Below are positions 8,143-17,600 of a DNA stretch of 64,000 nt, piece by piece; position 1 is the first letter of the stretch; each line of letters opens with the position of its first letter. The notes beneath the pieces are model-generated. The model searched no databases. It saw only the letters and a program-made list of their open reading frames with translations, and had not been told where the DNA came from. Both the position numbers and the translations under genes were made by a program. Origin of the DNA: Akkermansiaceae bacterium (lineage in GTDB: Bacteria; Verrucomicrobiota; Verrucomicrobiia; Verrucomicrobiales; Akkermansiaceae); the NCBI GenBank assembly GCA_024233135.1, contig JACKPZ010000016.1:1-64000 (forward strand), read 5' to 3'.

Positions 8143-10113
8143 CTATTTTTTCGCCGTATAAAGGACTTTCAAAGACCTCGACACCACGAACGGCGGGCTG
8201 TCGGCGCGGATTTCCACCTCGATAGAGGAAGGGCGGATTGAACACCCCGGATGAATACCGCTCGGTTCGATGTTCAGCTCGGGCATCTCAACGGTGTATT
8301 TCCCCGGAGCAAGATAGGGAAAAATGACGCTGTTGGGAAACCTGCCCTCGGCCGCTTCGGGAGTGGCAATGTATTCCCGCTCGTTCCTCACGCCATCACC
8401 TTTGATCGATACGACAGATCGCAGGCTGCGATGCAGGTCACCTCCAAACCCCACGAAGTTCCGGCCAAGTTCCGGTGGCAGGCTTTCGGGATCGGACAAT
8501 TCGGGCCACTCCACGGGAACGACCAAACTCGAACCCTTCCTGAGGCGAGGCTTGATCACTTCGGCGTCGTTCTTGATCGTGATTCTTCGTCGGTCCTCCA
8601 GCACGGCTCCGGGGTGGCGGATACGCAACCAATACTCTCCCGGGCTTACATTGGGATAAACGCAAGGTCCCTGGTTTTTGACGGTTCTGCGGCTGGTGCT
8701 GCCGTCAGGCTTATGACCCTCTTCGAAGCGGTCCAACTCAACGGCATAGATGCGGTCTTCCGGAGCGATGGGCTGGTCCGGGAACACCGGACTAACAATG
8801 AGTTCCCTAGCCTCGATATTGACCGTGCCGATCTTCTCGTAATCGACCGGCAGTCCTATCTCTCCCCAAACGTATGGATACATATAGACTTGGGCGCGTT
8901 TGACTTTCCCATTCTCGCTGAACTTGTCCGCATCACAGGTTGCGATGCCATCCTGGAAATCCTTGAGCGGGCCTGCGGTGCCTGCCCTTTCCGAATCGAT
9001 GGACAGACTCAATCTCGCTTGGTTTCCCAGTCTTCCAGGCCATTTGTCGCCGTTGACCAGGATTCGGAAACGCGGATCCGGACGGAGGGCAGGAGGTTCG
9101 TGCTCGACTCCGGCAGCCTTCAGGATCGCAGACGAGCGTTTGCGAACCCGATTGAGCGGAGATTCCAATCCCAAACGGGCAATGGGAGCCATCCAGTTTT
9201 CCGCGCCTTTGGGAATGTCGTAGAGCCAATTTCCTACGGGTGCCAGAGTGATTCCCTTGGATTGAATGTGGACAACGATACGGGATTTCGTTTGGTCCGC
9301 GACTCCGCTGTCCGGGCGCAACAACTGAATGATTTCAGTCCGGGGGAAATAGGGCTCATCCTTGGGTATGTCATAAGAATTCGTCTTCTCCTGAATCCTT
9401 CGTCGCTTCAACTCGGAATCAAAGTGGAGGTCGATCCAATGCATCAACATGCGTGCCGTCTTCTCACCCCCGGTTTTGCAAATCCCTTCCGGGAGGCTCA
9501 TTCTTGCGAGCCAGGCCCCAATATCGAATGTTTCGGGGTCGGCTCCAAAGGCAGGGAGTAGCACCGCAGCTTTTGCTCGATCCGTCCTCGCCAGCAACTG
9601 GAGGGCATCAAAAGTTTTCCCATTTCGCAGCATGGCTAGAGCGAGTCCGTTCTGATAACGGGACGAAAAGGTCATGGCCCCGTCCCCACACCAGTCGAGA
9701 CTGCTGTAGGTGAAACGCTTGTATTCCGAAAGCTCAGGCGGAGGGTCACACTCAACCGTTCGCCTGAGAAGATCTGCGAATTCCTCCCACTCCTTGTATG
9801 CATTGATGAGATCCTTGCCGCCATCGCGGGGGGATGGCGCATCTGACGATCGAGCCCGGTTGGCTGTGATGCTGCGATAGAGTTTCCACGCATCGACAAA
9901 ATCCGCACCAGCCTCGGAAACAATAGTGGGAGGAGCGCCTATTTCTGGAGGTTCCGGAAGCTGCAAGGAGTTCGCCGGAATCTCCTTGGCCAGCTTCTCA
10001 AATGCGACATCCAGAAGGTCTTGATTAATGCGTTGCGCGCAGGAAGTGCTGGAGAGCAAACCCACCAAGAAAATGGCGAGCATCGCTCGTTTTTGTTCGA
10101 GAATGCTTACCAT
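8143..10113 (-). CDS. Orphan exported or lipoprotein-like protein of unknown function
   Basis: A 656-aa protein that I do not recognise. The N-terminus has basic residues (QKR) and a hydrophobic stretch ending SSTSC, a weak lipobox, so it is probably exported and perhaps lipid-anchored; the ATG at 10083 is an alternative start that would lose the basic residues. The N-terminal half is mainly helical with scattered cysteines (C-D-P-P-P, DWCGDG). The C-terminal third has beta-rich segments of the type PGEYWLRIRHPGAVL and APGKYTVEMPEL, resembling carboxypeptidase-regulatory or SpaA-like beta domains. Base composition is visibly less G+C-rich than that of all neighbours, suggesting recent transfer. 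It stands alone on its strand. Confidence 0.75.
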   Translation of the reverse strand: MVSILEQKRAMLAIFLVGLLSSTSCAQRINQDLLDVAFEKLAKEIPANSLQLPEPPEIGAPPTIVSEAGADFVDAWKLYRSITANRARSSDAPSPRDGGKDLINAYKEWEEFADLLRRTVECDPPPELSEYKRFTYSSLDWCGDGAMTFSSRYQNGLALAMLRNGKTFDALQLLARTDRAKAAVLLPAFGADPETFDIGAWLARMSLPEGICKTGGEKTARMLMHWIDLHFDSELKRRRIQEKTNSYDIPKDEPYFPRTEIIQLLRPDSGVADQTKSRIVVHIQSKGITLAPVGNWLYDIPKGAENWMAPIARLGLESPLNRVRKRSSAILKAAGVEHEPPALRPDPRFRILVNGDKWPGRLGNQARLSLSIDSERAGTAGPLKDFQDGIATCDADKFSENGKVKRAQVYMYPYVWGEIGLPVDYEKIGTVNIEARELIVSPVFPDQPIAPEDRIYAVELDRFEEGHKPDGSTSRRTVKNQGPCVYPNVSPGEYWLRIRHPGAVLEDRRRITIKNDAEVIKPRLRKGSSLVVPVEWPELSDPESLPPELGRNFVGFGGDLHRSLRSVVSIKGDGVRNEREYIATPEAAEGRFPNSVIFPYLAPGKYTVEMPELNIEPSGIHPGCSIRPSSIEVEIRADSPPFVVSRSLKVLYTAKK

Positions 10114-10202
10114 GGAGAAATCGTCCTACGGTCCGCGGAGGAAAGAAAGAGGTGATTTCCGGCCGCAACCGCATTTCACAATCTACCCAGCGCAATTCCT
10201 GT

Positions 10203-10234
10203 GGATGGGGTCAGGCCTGGATGGGGTCAGGCCT
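10203..10234. repeat. Perfect tandem duplication of a TGACCCC-containing 16-mer
   Basis: GGATGGGGTCAGGCCT occurs twice head to tail (10203-10218 and 10219-10234). Read on the other strand it contains CCTGACCCCATCC, sharing the TGACCCC core with the motif family at the left end of the window. No gene is seen in 10114-10374; besides this tandem it holds a hairpin next to the PEP-CTERM gene. Confidence 0.65.
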
Positions 10235-10315
10235 CGCGGATTCACATCAAACTCTTCGGTGCTGCTGAAACCTACCGCGGTTCCTTGCGGATCACCGGCT
10301 TGCCGCCGGTTGCAG

Positions 10316-10369
10316 GACCTGAGCCGAATCGAAGCAAGAACCGCCCCGCCGGGTTCGGTGGCTCAGGTC
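10316..10369 (-). terminator. Long hairpin after the first PEP-CTERM gene
   Basis: GACCTGAGCC (10316-10325) and GGCTCAGGTC (10360-10369) form a perfect 10-bp stem, with an inner GAACC/GGTTC stem in the loop. It starts 5 bp past the stop codon at 10375. No T-run, but position and stability fit a terminator. Confidence 0.5.
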
Positions 10370-10374
10370 GCAGG

Positions 10375-10950
10375 TCAATGCCGGCGCCGGCGCGCCGTGA
10401 GTCCGAGCGCGGCGAGTCCGACGAACAGCGCGGACGAAGGCTCGGGAACCGCGGACCCTCCTGCCAGAGTGGAGACATCGGGCATGATCGTCGCGCTGTT
10501 GAAACTCCAGGTCACCACCAGGTCCGCCGGGTTGAGGTTCGCCGGAACGAAGGCTCCGTTGGAAGCAGTGATCGTGAACTGGCCGGAGAACGAGTCGCTC
10601 TGGGTCAAGGGGGTGGCCCAGCCGATCCGGATGAAATCGCCGCCGGAGCCGTAGCTGCCGGCGAGATGGGAAGTGGATGCTCCGGCATTGGAAGCCTGAA
10701 TCGATCCCACGGTGGCGGTGCCTTGAAAGAGGATCCAATCGTTGTCGCCCGGAACGCCGATGTAGAGGCGGTCGGGATCCGTCGATCCGGGAGTGATACC
10801 CGACAAATCCCCAGTAATGGAGACCGTGATGGAGTTGGTCGTTACATCGAACTGGGTGATCGTGACCGCGGCGCCGGCGCCGCCAGCGAGCGAGCCCAGT
10901 GTGATGAGGGTCGCGGCGAGCGCGAGCGGTTTCCTGCAAGGGGTGTCCAT
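10375..10950 (-). CDS. Small PEP-CTERM surface protein
   Basis: A 191-aa protein from the ATG at 10950 (an ATG 7 codons up is possible). Residues about 8-28 form a signal peptide (LALAATLITLGSLAGGAGAA). The body is a Thr/Ser/Gly-rich beta-type domain without a recognised fold. The C-terminus is a full PEP-CTERM sorting signal: VPEPSSALFVGLAALGL followed by TARRRRH. Such proteins are processed by exosortase and end up at the cell surface or in extracellular polymer; no exosortase is in this window. It is monocistronic, with a hairpin after it. Confidence 0.85.
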   Translation of the reverse strand: MDTPCRKPLALAATLITLGSLAGGAGAAVTITQFDVTTNSITVSITGDLSGITPGSTDPDRLYIGVPGDNDWILFQGTATVGSIQASNAGASTSHLAGSYGSGGDFIRIGWATPLTQSDSFSGQFTITASNGAFVPANLNPADLVVTWSFNSATIMPDVSTLAGGSAVPEPSSALFVGLAALGLTARRRRH

Positions 10951-11253
10951 GAAGTCGGGGGATGAATGCATTTCTTGATCAGTCCCGGGAGCGCGGTCGG
11001 CCCGCCCTCGGGTGTCCGGGATGTCTAACGAGCGGGAGCCTGGGCAGTCGGACCGGACAGAGCAAGCGTGTTTCCAAAGGTCCGCCGGCGGGGATGAGCG
11101 TGCCCGGCATGCCGCCGGCGAAGCCGTCCGGTCCGGCATCGAACATGCGGCGGATGACTTTCGACCGGCGGTCGTTCCGGCCGGCCTCGCGCCGTGCCTC
11201 GCCGGCGTGCCCGCGGAGTCGGTGAAGAGGCGCAAGACGTGGAGACGGGTGTG

Positions 11254-11314
11254 CCCGGGGCTTCCAAGCCCCGTCGGCATGGGGCGAGCTGGCTACGGGG
11301 CTGGAAGCCCCGGC
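11254..11314. repeat. Paired GC-rich hairpins
   Basis: CGGGGCTTCCAAGCCCCG (11256-11273) and CGGGGCTGGAAGCCCCG (11296-11312) are two hairpins with the same stem, CGGGGCTT/AAGCCCCG and its shorter version, 22 bp apart. The rest of 10951-11443 contains no recognisable gene. It resembles REP-like dispersed elements; it could also fold as one long hairpin. Confidence 0.6.
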
Positions 11315-11443
11315 CACTTGGCGGCAGCTCGGGCGCGTCGGCAATCGCGCGACAGGCTTGGGTCTCTCCTGCCGTTGTTGTCCGGGTTCGCCGGCGGATT
11401 TCCTTCGCGATTCCGCCATCCTCGCGCATCCTTTCCCCTTCCG

Positions 11444-12658
11444 ATGATGAAACTCCTCACCGCCCTTCTTTTTCCGCTCCTTGCCGGCCCGTTGATCCGC
11501 GCGGCGGAGGCTCCGCTGCTCGATGAACACGGCAACCCCGCCGGTTTCCAGACGCTGGAGATCGGCGATGCGGCGCCGGATTTCAGCCTGCCGGGGATCG
11601 ATGGACGCACGTGGTCGCTCAAGCACTTCGCCGATCACGAGGTGCTGATGGTGCTCTTCACCTCGAACCATTGCCCGACGTCCCACTCGATCGAGAAGCG
11701 CCTGCAGAAACTGCGCGACGACTATCGCGACCGCGGGTTCGGCCTCGTCGCGATCATGCCGAACCATCCCGACGGGATCCGCATCGACGAGCTGGGCTAC
11801 GGCGAGTTCAACGACTCGTTCGAGGACATGAAACCGTATGCCGAACTCAACGGCTGGGACTTCCCCTATCTCTACGACGGCGAGAAACAAACCACCGCCC
11901 GCGCCTACGGCTGCCTCGCAACGCCGCATGTGTTCCTCTTCGACAAGGATCGCCGGCTGCGTTACGCGGGTCGCTTCGACGACTCGCGGTTCTACGACGA
12001 ATCCACGGTAAAAAGCCCCGACGCGCGCAATGCGGTCGAGGCATTGTTCGCCGGCCGTCCGGTCGATGTCCCGCTCACCCGGCCGATGGGTTGCTCGACG
12101 AAGTGGCGGGAGAAAAAAGCGCAGAAGATCGCCGTCGCGGAGGCATGGCAAAAGCTGCCGGTGACGATGGACACCATCGACGCCAAGGGCGTGGCCGCTC
12201 TGCGTGCGAACGACACCGACAAATACCGCCTCGTCAACGTATGGGCCACCTGGTGCGAGCCCTGCGTCGAGGAGTTTCCCACGCTCGTTTCGATCTCGCG
12301 CCAGTACGACATGCGGAACTTCGAGCTGGTTACGATCAGCATGGATCAGCCCGAGCAGCAGGAAAAAGCGAAGGCGTTTCTCCAGAAACAAGGCGCCGGC
12401 CTCACGAGAAACGTCGAGTCCTCGGTGAAAAAAGAAGGCCGCAAGACCAACCACTATGTTTTCACCGGCGCGGGTCAGGACGAACTCGTCGCCGCGCTCG
12501 ACAAGGACTGGCCCGGTCCGCTGCCTCACACCGTGCTCATCGCCCCCGGCGGCGAGATCCTCTGGCGCCACAACGGCGTGATCGACGGCGCCAAGGCCCG
12601 CTCCGTCATCGCCACGGCGCTCACACGTTACTACTCGCCGCCGGAACCGAAGGAATAG
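11444..12658 (+). CDS. Exported protein with two thioredoxin-fold domains
   Basis: A 404-aa protein. The start at 11444 is the first of two adjacent ATGs and directly precedes a signal peptide (LLTALLFPLLAGPLIRAA). Residues about 30-200 form an AhpC/TSA-like domain (GDAAPDFSLPGIDGRTWSL); its active site is C77-P-T-S, lacking the resolving cysteine, as in many peroxiredoxin-like periplasmic proteins. Residues about 240-400 form a TlpA/ResA-type domain with an intact WC271-EPC274 redox pair and the closing cis-Pro region LPHTVLIAP. It probably carries out disulfide or peroxide chemistry outside the cytoplasm. The frame extends 144 codons upstream, but that part is not protein-like. It converges with the next gene only 9 bp away. 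Confidence 0.85.
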   Translation: MMKLLTALLFPLLAGPLIRAAEAPLLDEHGNPAGFQTLEIGDAAPDFSLPGIDGRTWSLKHFADHEVLMVLFTSNHCPTSHSIEKRLQKLRDDYRDRGFGLVAIMPNHPDGIRIDELGYGEFNDSFEDMKPYAELNGWDFPYLYDGEKQTTARAYGCLATPHVFLFDKDRRLRYAGRFDDSRFYDESTVKSPDARNAVEALFAGRPVDVPLTRPMGCSTKWREKKAQKIAVAEAWQKLPVTMDTIDAKGVAALRANDTDKYRLVNVWATWCEPCVEEFPTLVSISRQYDMRNFELVTISMDQPEQQEKAKAFLQKQGAGLTRNVESSVKKEGRKTNHYVFTGAGQDELVAALDKDWPGPLPHTVLIAPGGEILWRHNGVIDGAKARSVIATALTRYYSPPEPKE

Positions 12659-12667
12659 CTGGTGTGC

Positions 12668-13609
12668 TCAGCGGCGGCGGCGGAGCAGGGCAAGCAGGCC
12701 GAGTCCGCCGAGGAGCGGGGCGGCCGGTTCGGGAACCATCATGCCCGAGGCGGCGGTGAGGTCGCCTCCGAAGAGCTGGTTGTGCACCTCGCCGGTGCCG
12801 TTGAGCGAGTTCGTGATGAGCTGGCCGTCGATCTGCGCCCAGTTGAATGTGGTCGCGGCATGGGGCGCGAGAACCGTGCCCGAGATGCCGACGCCCGCGA
12901 CCGAGAGCTGGGTGGCTTCGAAATAGTTGAAGAGGATGTGCCGCGCGTCGGTGCTGCCGAGGCCGTCGGTGTCGATGAGCCGGAAGTCGACGTATTCGAT
13001 GTCGTTGACGAGACCATCGACGTTGATGAGCACGGTCGATCCGGTGGGGGCGTCGATGGAAATGCCCCACGCGCCGCTGAGGAGCGAGCCGGAAACGTTG
13101 AACACGTTGAGTTCCGCATCATTTCCGGTGAGGACGATCCGGCCTCCGTCATCGGTGATGGAGCCGTTGGAGTTGACCTGGGACAACTGGTTCGACGAAT
13201 CGACGAGCTGGCCCTTGATCGCCGTGAAATCGAGAACGGACCCTTGCGTGATGGTTCCGTTGGGCACGGCCGGAGAGCTGAGCAGCGAGCCGCCGTAGAC
13301 GACGCTGCCGTAGTGGACCTCGCCGCCATTGTAGCTGAGATTGCCGCCGACGATGAGGTTGTCGCCATTCTGGGCGGGGGTGCCGGCGAGGGAGTTCCCG
13401 ATTCCGTAGTTTGTGAACGTGGCGTTTCCTCCCACGGCGACCCGGCCTTCCGAATCGGTATTGGTCAGCGTGGCCCCTTGAAACACCATCAGGTTGAAGT
13501 CATCCGCCGCGGCAAGGGGCGCGTCGAAATTCTGGGACGATGCGACCGCGCTGGCGACGAGCCAGACCGCGCCGACATGCCGCAGCACGCGGCTGAATCG
13601 AAGGGGCAT
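12668..13609 (-). CDS. Choice-of-anchor A family protein with PEP-CTERM tail
   Basis: A 313-aa exported protein from the ATG at 13609, the first start before a plausible signal peptide (VGAVWLVASAVASS). The domain at residues about 28-280 matches the choice-of-anchor A family: AADDFNLMVFQGATL, a GRVAVGGNATF segment, then a beta-rich body and HILFNYFEAT, GTVLAPHAATTFNWAQIDGQLI near the end. These proteins are named for alternating C-terminal anchors; here it is PEP-CTERM (VPEPAAPLLGGLGLLALLRRRR). Collagen-binding-type relatives exist, but the ligand is unknown. The only regulatory hint is a palindrome about 90 bp upstream. Confidence 0.85.
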   Translation of the reverse strand: MPLRFSRVLRHVGAVWLVASAVASSQNFDAPLAAADDFNLMVFQGATLTNTDSEGRVAVGGNATFTNYGIGNSLAGTPAQNGDNLIVGGNLSYNGGEVHYGSVVYGGSLLSSPAVPNGTITQGSVLDFTAIKGQLVDSSNQLSQVNSNGSITDDGGRIVLTGNDAELNVFNVSGSLLSGAWGISIDAPTGSTVLINVDGLVNDIEYVDFRLIDTDGLGSTDARHILFNYFEATQLSVAGVGISGTVLAPHAATTFNWAQIDGQLITNSLNGTGEVHNQLFGGDLTAASGMMVPEPAAPLLGGLGLLALLRRRR

Positions 13610-13698
13610 GGGATACGGGGGTAAGGGTGGGGTGGGCCCGCCTGCTCTGGGGGGAGCACAGCGGTGACAGGGTTTTAGCGGGAAACGGAAGTGGTTGA

Positions 13699-13718
13699 TA
13701 TTACGTGAAAACGTAATA
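13699..13718. promoter_or_regulatory. Palindrome upstream of the choice-of-anchor A gene
   Basis: TATTACGT and ACGTAATA are perfect 8-bp arms around a GAAA spacer. It lies 89 bp before the ATG at 13609 and is the only A+T-rich patch in the spacer, so it may be an operator or a promoter-embedded site. No sigma-70 or sigma-54 element was convincingly found. Confidence 0.45.
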
Positions 13719-13796
13719 ATTGCGGCTGAGCCCACTTCCCCAGCAAGACACGCGCGATCAGCCGCCGGGCGTTGTGGCCTTGATGGCCCGTGCGAT

Positions 13797-13819
13797 CACG
13801 ATTCGGGCTCCGAATCGTG
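13797..13819. repeat. Perfect inverted repeat
   Basis: CACGATTCGG and CCGAATCGTG form a 10-bp perfect stem with a 3-nt GCT loop. It lies just upstream of two gene fragments and has no T-run. It may be a terminator or a scar of an inserted element. Confidence 0.5.
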
Positions 13820-13837
13820 CAAATCCCCCACCGGGCC

Positions 13838-13966
13838 ATGAAGTTCCATCTGTTTCCGCCCACCGACCGAACCGTGATCGATGTCAATCGCGATGCGCAC
13901 GGCGCCGACGACGGCCCTTCGTGGGCGGATGCCTGCCCGCGTCTTCAGGACGCGCTGGCGGCTGCT
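13838..13966 (+). pseudogene. N-terminal stub of a beta-helix (polymorphic outer-membrane-type) protein
   Basis: TVIDVNRDAHGADDGPSWADA followed by CPRLQDALAAA is the standard first turn of Verrucomicrobial and Planctomycete parallel beta-helix proteins (pattern I-x-V-N-x-x-A-x-G-x-x-D-G-x-S-W-x-x-A-x-x-x-L-Q-x-A-L). The homology ends abruptly where the 3' end of the RND fragment on the other strand begins; no signal peptide or later helix turns are present. It is a broken gene joined to other sequence. Confidence 0.65.
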
Positions 13967-14567
13967 TCCACTTCGGCTTCGACGCGGGAGGCGCGGCGCA
14001 GGCCCTGGGCGCTGGAGTGGCCGGTGACTTTCGAGACGAGCCAGTCGAAGAGCAGATAGAAAACGGGGACGACGAAGAGCGTGAGGACGGTGGCGATCGA
14101 CATGCCGCCGACGACGACCAGGCCGAGCGGGTTGCGGGTTTCCGCGCCGGCGCCGGTGGTGAGGGCGAGCGGCAGGGTGCCGCCGATGGTGGAGATGGAG
14201 GTCATCAGGATGGGGCGGAAACGGAGGGTGGTGGCTTCCCACACGGCGTCGAAGACGGGTTTGCCCTCGAGCTGGAGTTGGTTGGCAAACTCGACGATGA
14301 GGATGCCGTTCTTGGCGATGAGGCCGATGAGCAGGATGAGCCCGAACTGCGCGAAAAGGTTGTTGGTCATCGGCGGCCCGAAGAAACGGGTCACGTAGAG
14401 GGTGATCACGCCGCCGGCGAGCGCGAGGGCAACGCCGGTGAAGATGGTGACCGGGTGGACCCAGCTTTCGAACTGCGCGGCGAGGATCAGGAAGGTGAAG
14501 ACCAGGCCGAGCGCGAAGAGCGTGAGCGTGTCGCTGGCGCTGTCGACGGGACCGGGAGAAGCCGCCA
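13945..14567 (-). pseudogene. C-terminal fragment of an RND efflux permease
   Basis: From about residue 40 of this frame the sequence is typical of the last fifth of an HAE1-type RND permease: FALGLVFTFLILAAQFESW, then LIGLIAKNGILIVEFANQ, FRPILMTSISTIGGTLPLAL and VLTLFVVPVFYLLFD, i.e. transmembrane segments about 8-12. The first about 800 residues are missing. It differs in sequence from the end of the complete permease next door (KAQMSQGVELVDATLNAV-type), so it is a remnant of a second pump, not a duplicated end of the first. It lies 114 bp downstream of the intact permease gene, on the same strand. Confidence 0.75.
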
Positions 14568-14681
14568 TGTTTTTCCGGATCCGCCCTTGGGAGATCCTTG
14601 GGAATTCCGAAATGGTTTGCCGGTTTCCCGCCATGCCGTCCGAAGCGATCCTCGGGCGGCAATCCGCCGCCGCGGTCGTCT

Positions 14682-17600
14682 TCAACCCGCCGCCGGCAGT
14701 GCTTCCGCCGCCGTGTCCGGCTGCGGCGCACGTTTGCGGAACATCTTCGAGACCAGCACGAAGAAGAACGGGATGAAGATGAGGTCGATGAAGGTGGCGG
14801 AGAGCAGGCCGCCGGTGACGGCGGTGCCGATGGCGTTCTGGGCGGCGGCGCCGGCACCGCTGGCGATGGCCAGCGGCAGGGTGCCGAAGAAGAACGCCAG
14901 CGAGGTCATGATGACGGGGCGCAGCCGGATCTTCACCGCGTTGAGGGTGGCATCGACGAGCTCGACGCCCTGACTCATCTGGGCCTTGATGAACTGGATG
15001 ATGAGGATCGCGTTCTTGGTCGAGAGGCCGACGGTGGTGAGCAGGCCGATCTGCAGGTAAACGTCGTTGTGGAGGTGGCGGAGCGTCACGGCGGCGACGG
15101 CGCCGACCAGGCCGAGCGGAAGCATCAGCAGGTTGACGACGGGGATGGTCCAGCTCTCGTAGAGGGCGGCCACGCTGAGGAACACGACGAGCAGCGAGAT
15201 CGCGTAGAGGGCGGGCGCCTGGGCGCCGGCGTTGCGCTCCTCATAGGACAGGCCGGTCCACTCGAAGCCGATGCCGTCGGGCAGGGTGGCGGCCATGTTC
15301 TCCATTTCCGCCATCGCCACGCCGGTTGAGACGCCGGGCGCGGGCTGGCCCATGATTTCCACCGAGGAAAATCCGTTGTAGCGTTCGAGGCGCGGCGATC
15401 CGTACTGCCAGTGGGCGGTCGAGAAGGCGGAGAAGGGGACCATCTCGCCCTTGTTGTTGCGCACGTACCATTGGTTGATGTCCTCGGGTTGCATGCGGAA
15501 GTCCGCGGCCGACTGGAGGAAGACCTTCTTCACGCGGCCCTCGTCGAGGAAGTCGTTGACGTAGGTGCTGCCCCAGGCGGACGAGAGCACGCTGTTGATG
15601 TCGGCCTGCGAGATGCCGAGCGCGCCGGCGCGCTGGTCGTCGATCTCGAGCTTGAACTGCGGGGTGTCCTCCTGGCCGTTCGGGCGCACCGCCATCAACT
15701 TGGGGTTCTGCGCGGCCATGCCGAGCAGCTGGCCGCGGGCGGCCATCAGCGCCTCGTGGCCGAGGCCGCCGCGGTCCTGGAGCATGAAGTCGAAGCCGTT
15801 CGCCTGGCCGAGCTCCATCACGGCGGGCGGCGACATCACAAAGACCATGCCGTCCTTGATCTTCGAGAAGGCGCCCATCGCCCGCGCCGCGATGGCGGAG
15901 GCGTGCATGTCACCGCTCGGGCGTTGCTTCCAGTCCTTGAGCTTGATGAACGCGAGGCCCATGTTCTGGCCGCGGCCGGCGAAGCTGAAGCCGGCGACGG
16001 TGATGACCCCCTCCACGGTGTCCTTCTCGTTTTCCTCGAAGTAGCGGTTCATCTCGTGGAGCACCTTCACCGTGCGGTCCTGGGTGGCGCCGGCGGGAAG
16101 CTGGACCATCGAGATCAGGAAGCCCTGGTCTTCGTCGGGCAGGAAGGCGGTGGGGATCCGCACGAACAGGAAGCCCATGCAGACGACGATCCCGGCATAG
16201 AGGGCGAGGTAACGCAGCGGCTTGCGCAGGGTGGAGGAAACAAGTTTCTCGTAGTTGCCGCGACCGGCGTCGAAAACCCGGTTGAACCAGCCGAAGAATC
16301 CCCGGCGGGCCAGGTGGTGGCCCTGCTCGACGGGCTTGAGCATGGTCGCGCACAAGGCCGGGGTGAGCGTCATCGCGACCACCACCGAGAGCAGCATCGC
16401 CGAGATGATGGTGATCGAGAACTGGCGGTAGATGACCCCGGTCGAGCCGCCGAAGAAGGCCATCGGCAGGAACACCGCGGTGAGCACGGTGACGATGCCC
16501 CACAGCGCGCCGGTGATCTGGCTCATCGACTTGATGGTGGCCTCCTTCGGCGGCAGGCCCTCTTCAGTCATGATCCGCTCGACGTTTTCCACCACCACGA
16601 TGGCGTCGTCGACCAGCAGGCCGATCACGATGACCAGCGCGAACATGGTGAGCGTGTTGATCGAAAACCCGGAGACCAGCAGGATGCCCATCGTCCCCAG
16701 CAGCACCACCGGCACGGCGATCGTCGGGATCAGCGTGGCGCGGAAGTTCTGCAGGAACAGGTACATGATGAGGAACACCAGCACCACCGCCTCCAACAGC
16801 GTCTTGATCACCTCGTGGATCGAGATCCGCACGAAGGGAGTCGAGTCGAACGGATAGACCACCTGGATGCCCTGCGGCATGTAGCGCTCAAGCTCGGTCA
16901 TCTTCTCCTTGATCAGTGTCTCGGTCTCAAGCGCGTTGGCGCCGGAGGCGAGGCGCACGGCGAGCGCGCCGACCGGCTTGCCCCGATAGAACGACTCGGT
17001 CTCGTAGTTCTCGGTGCCGAGCTCGCAGGTCGCGACGTCGCCGAGCGAGACGGTCGAGCCGTCGGCGTTGGTCTTGAGGATGATCTTGGCGAACTGGTCC
17101 GGCGTCTTGAGCAGCGTGCGGGTGGTGATGGTGGCGTTGAGTTGCTGGCCCTTGGCGGCCGGCGCGCCGCCGAACTGGCCGGCCGAGACCTGCGCGTTCT
17201 GGGCGCGCAGCGCGGCGGTGACGTCGCTGGTGGTCAGCTGGTAGTTGTGGAGCTTGGCGGGGTTCAGCCAGATCCGCATCGCGTTCTGCGAGCCGAAGAC
17301 CTGCAGCTCGCCGACGCCCTGCAGGCGGCTGATGGTGTCCTGGACGTTGGAGACCAGGTAGTCGGTGAGCGCGTTGCGGTCGAGCGAGCCGTCCTCGGAG
17401 ACGAGGCCGACGACGAGCAGGAAGTTGCGGGTCGACTTGGCGACTGAGATGCCCTGGCGCTGGACGGTTTCGGGCAGCGACGGGATGGCGAGCTGGAGTT
17501 TGTTCTGGGTCTGGACCTGCGCGATGTTCGGGTCGGTGCCGGCCTGGAAGGTGAGGGTGATGGTGGCCGCGCCCGCCGAGTCGCTGCTCGATGACATGTA

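Noticed and set aside
10979..12571. A minus-strand open frame of 530 codons
   Set aside because: Opposite to the double-thioredoxin gene, which has clear homology; the minus frame has none.
15411..17447. A plus-strand open frame of 678 codons
   Set aside because: Antisense to the RND permease; low-complexity His/Arg/Gly-rich translation.
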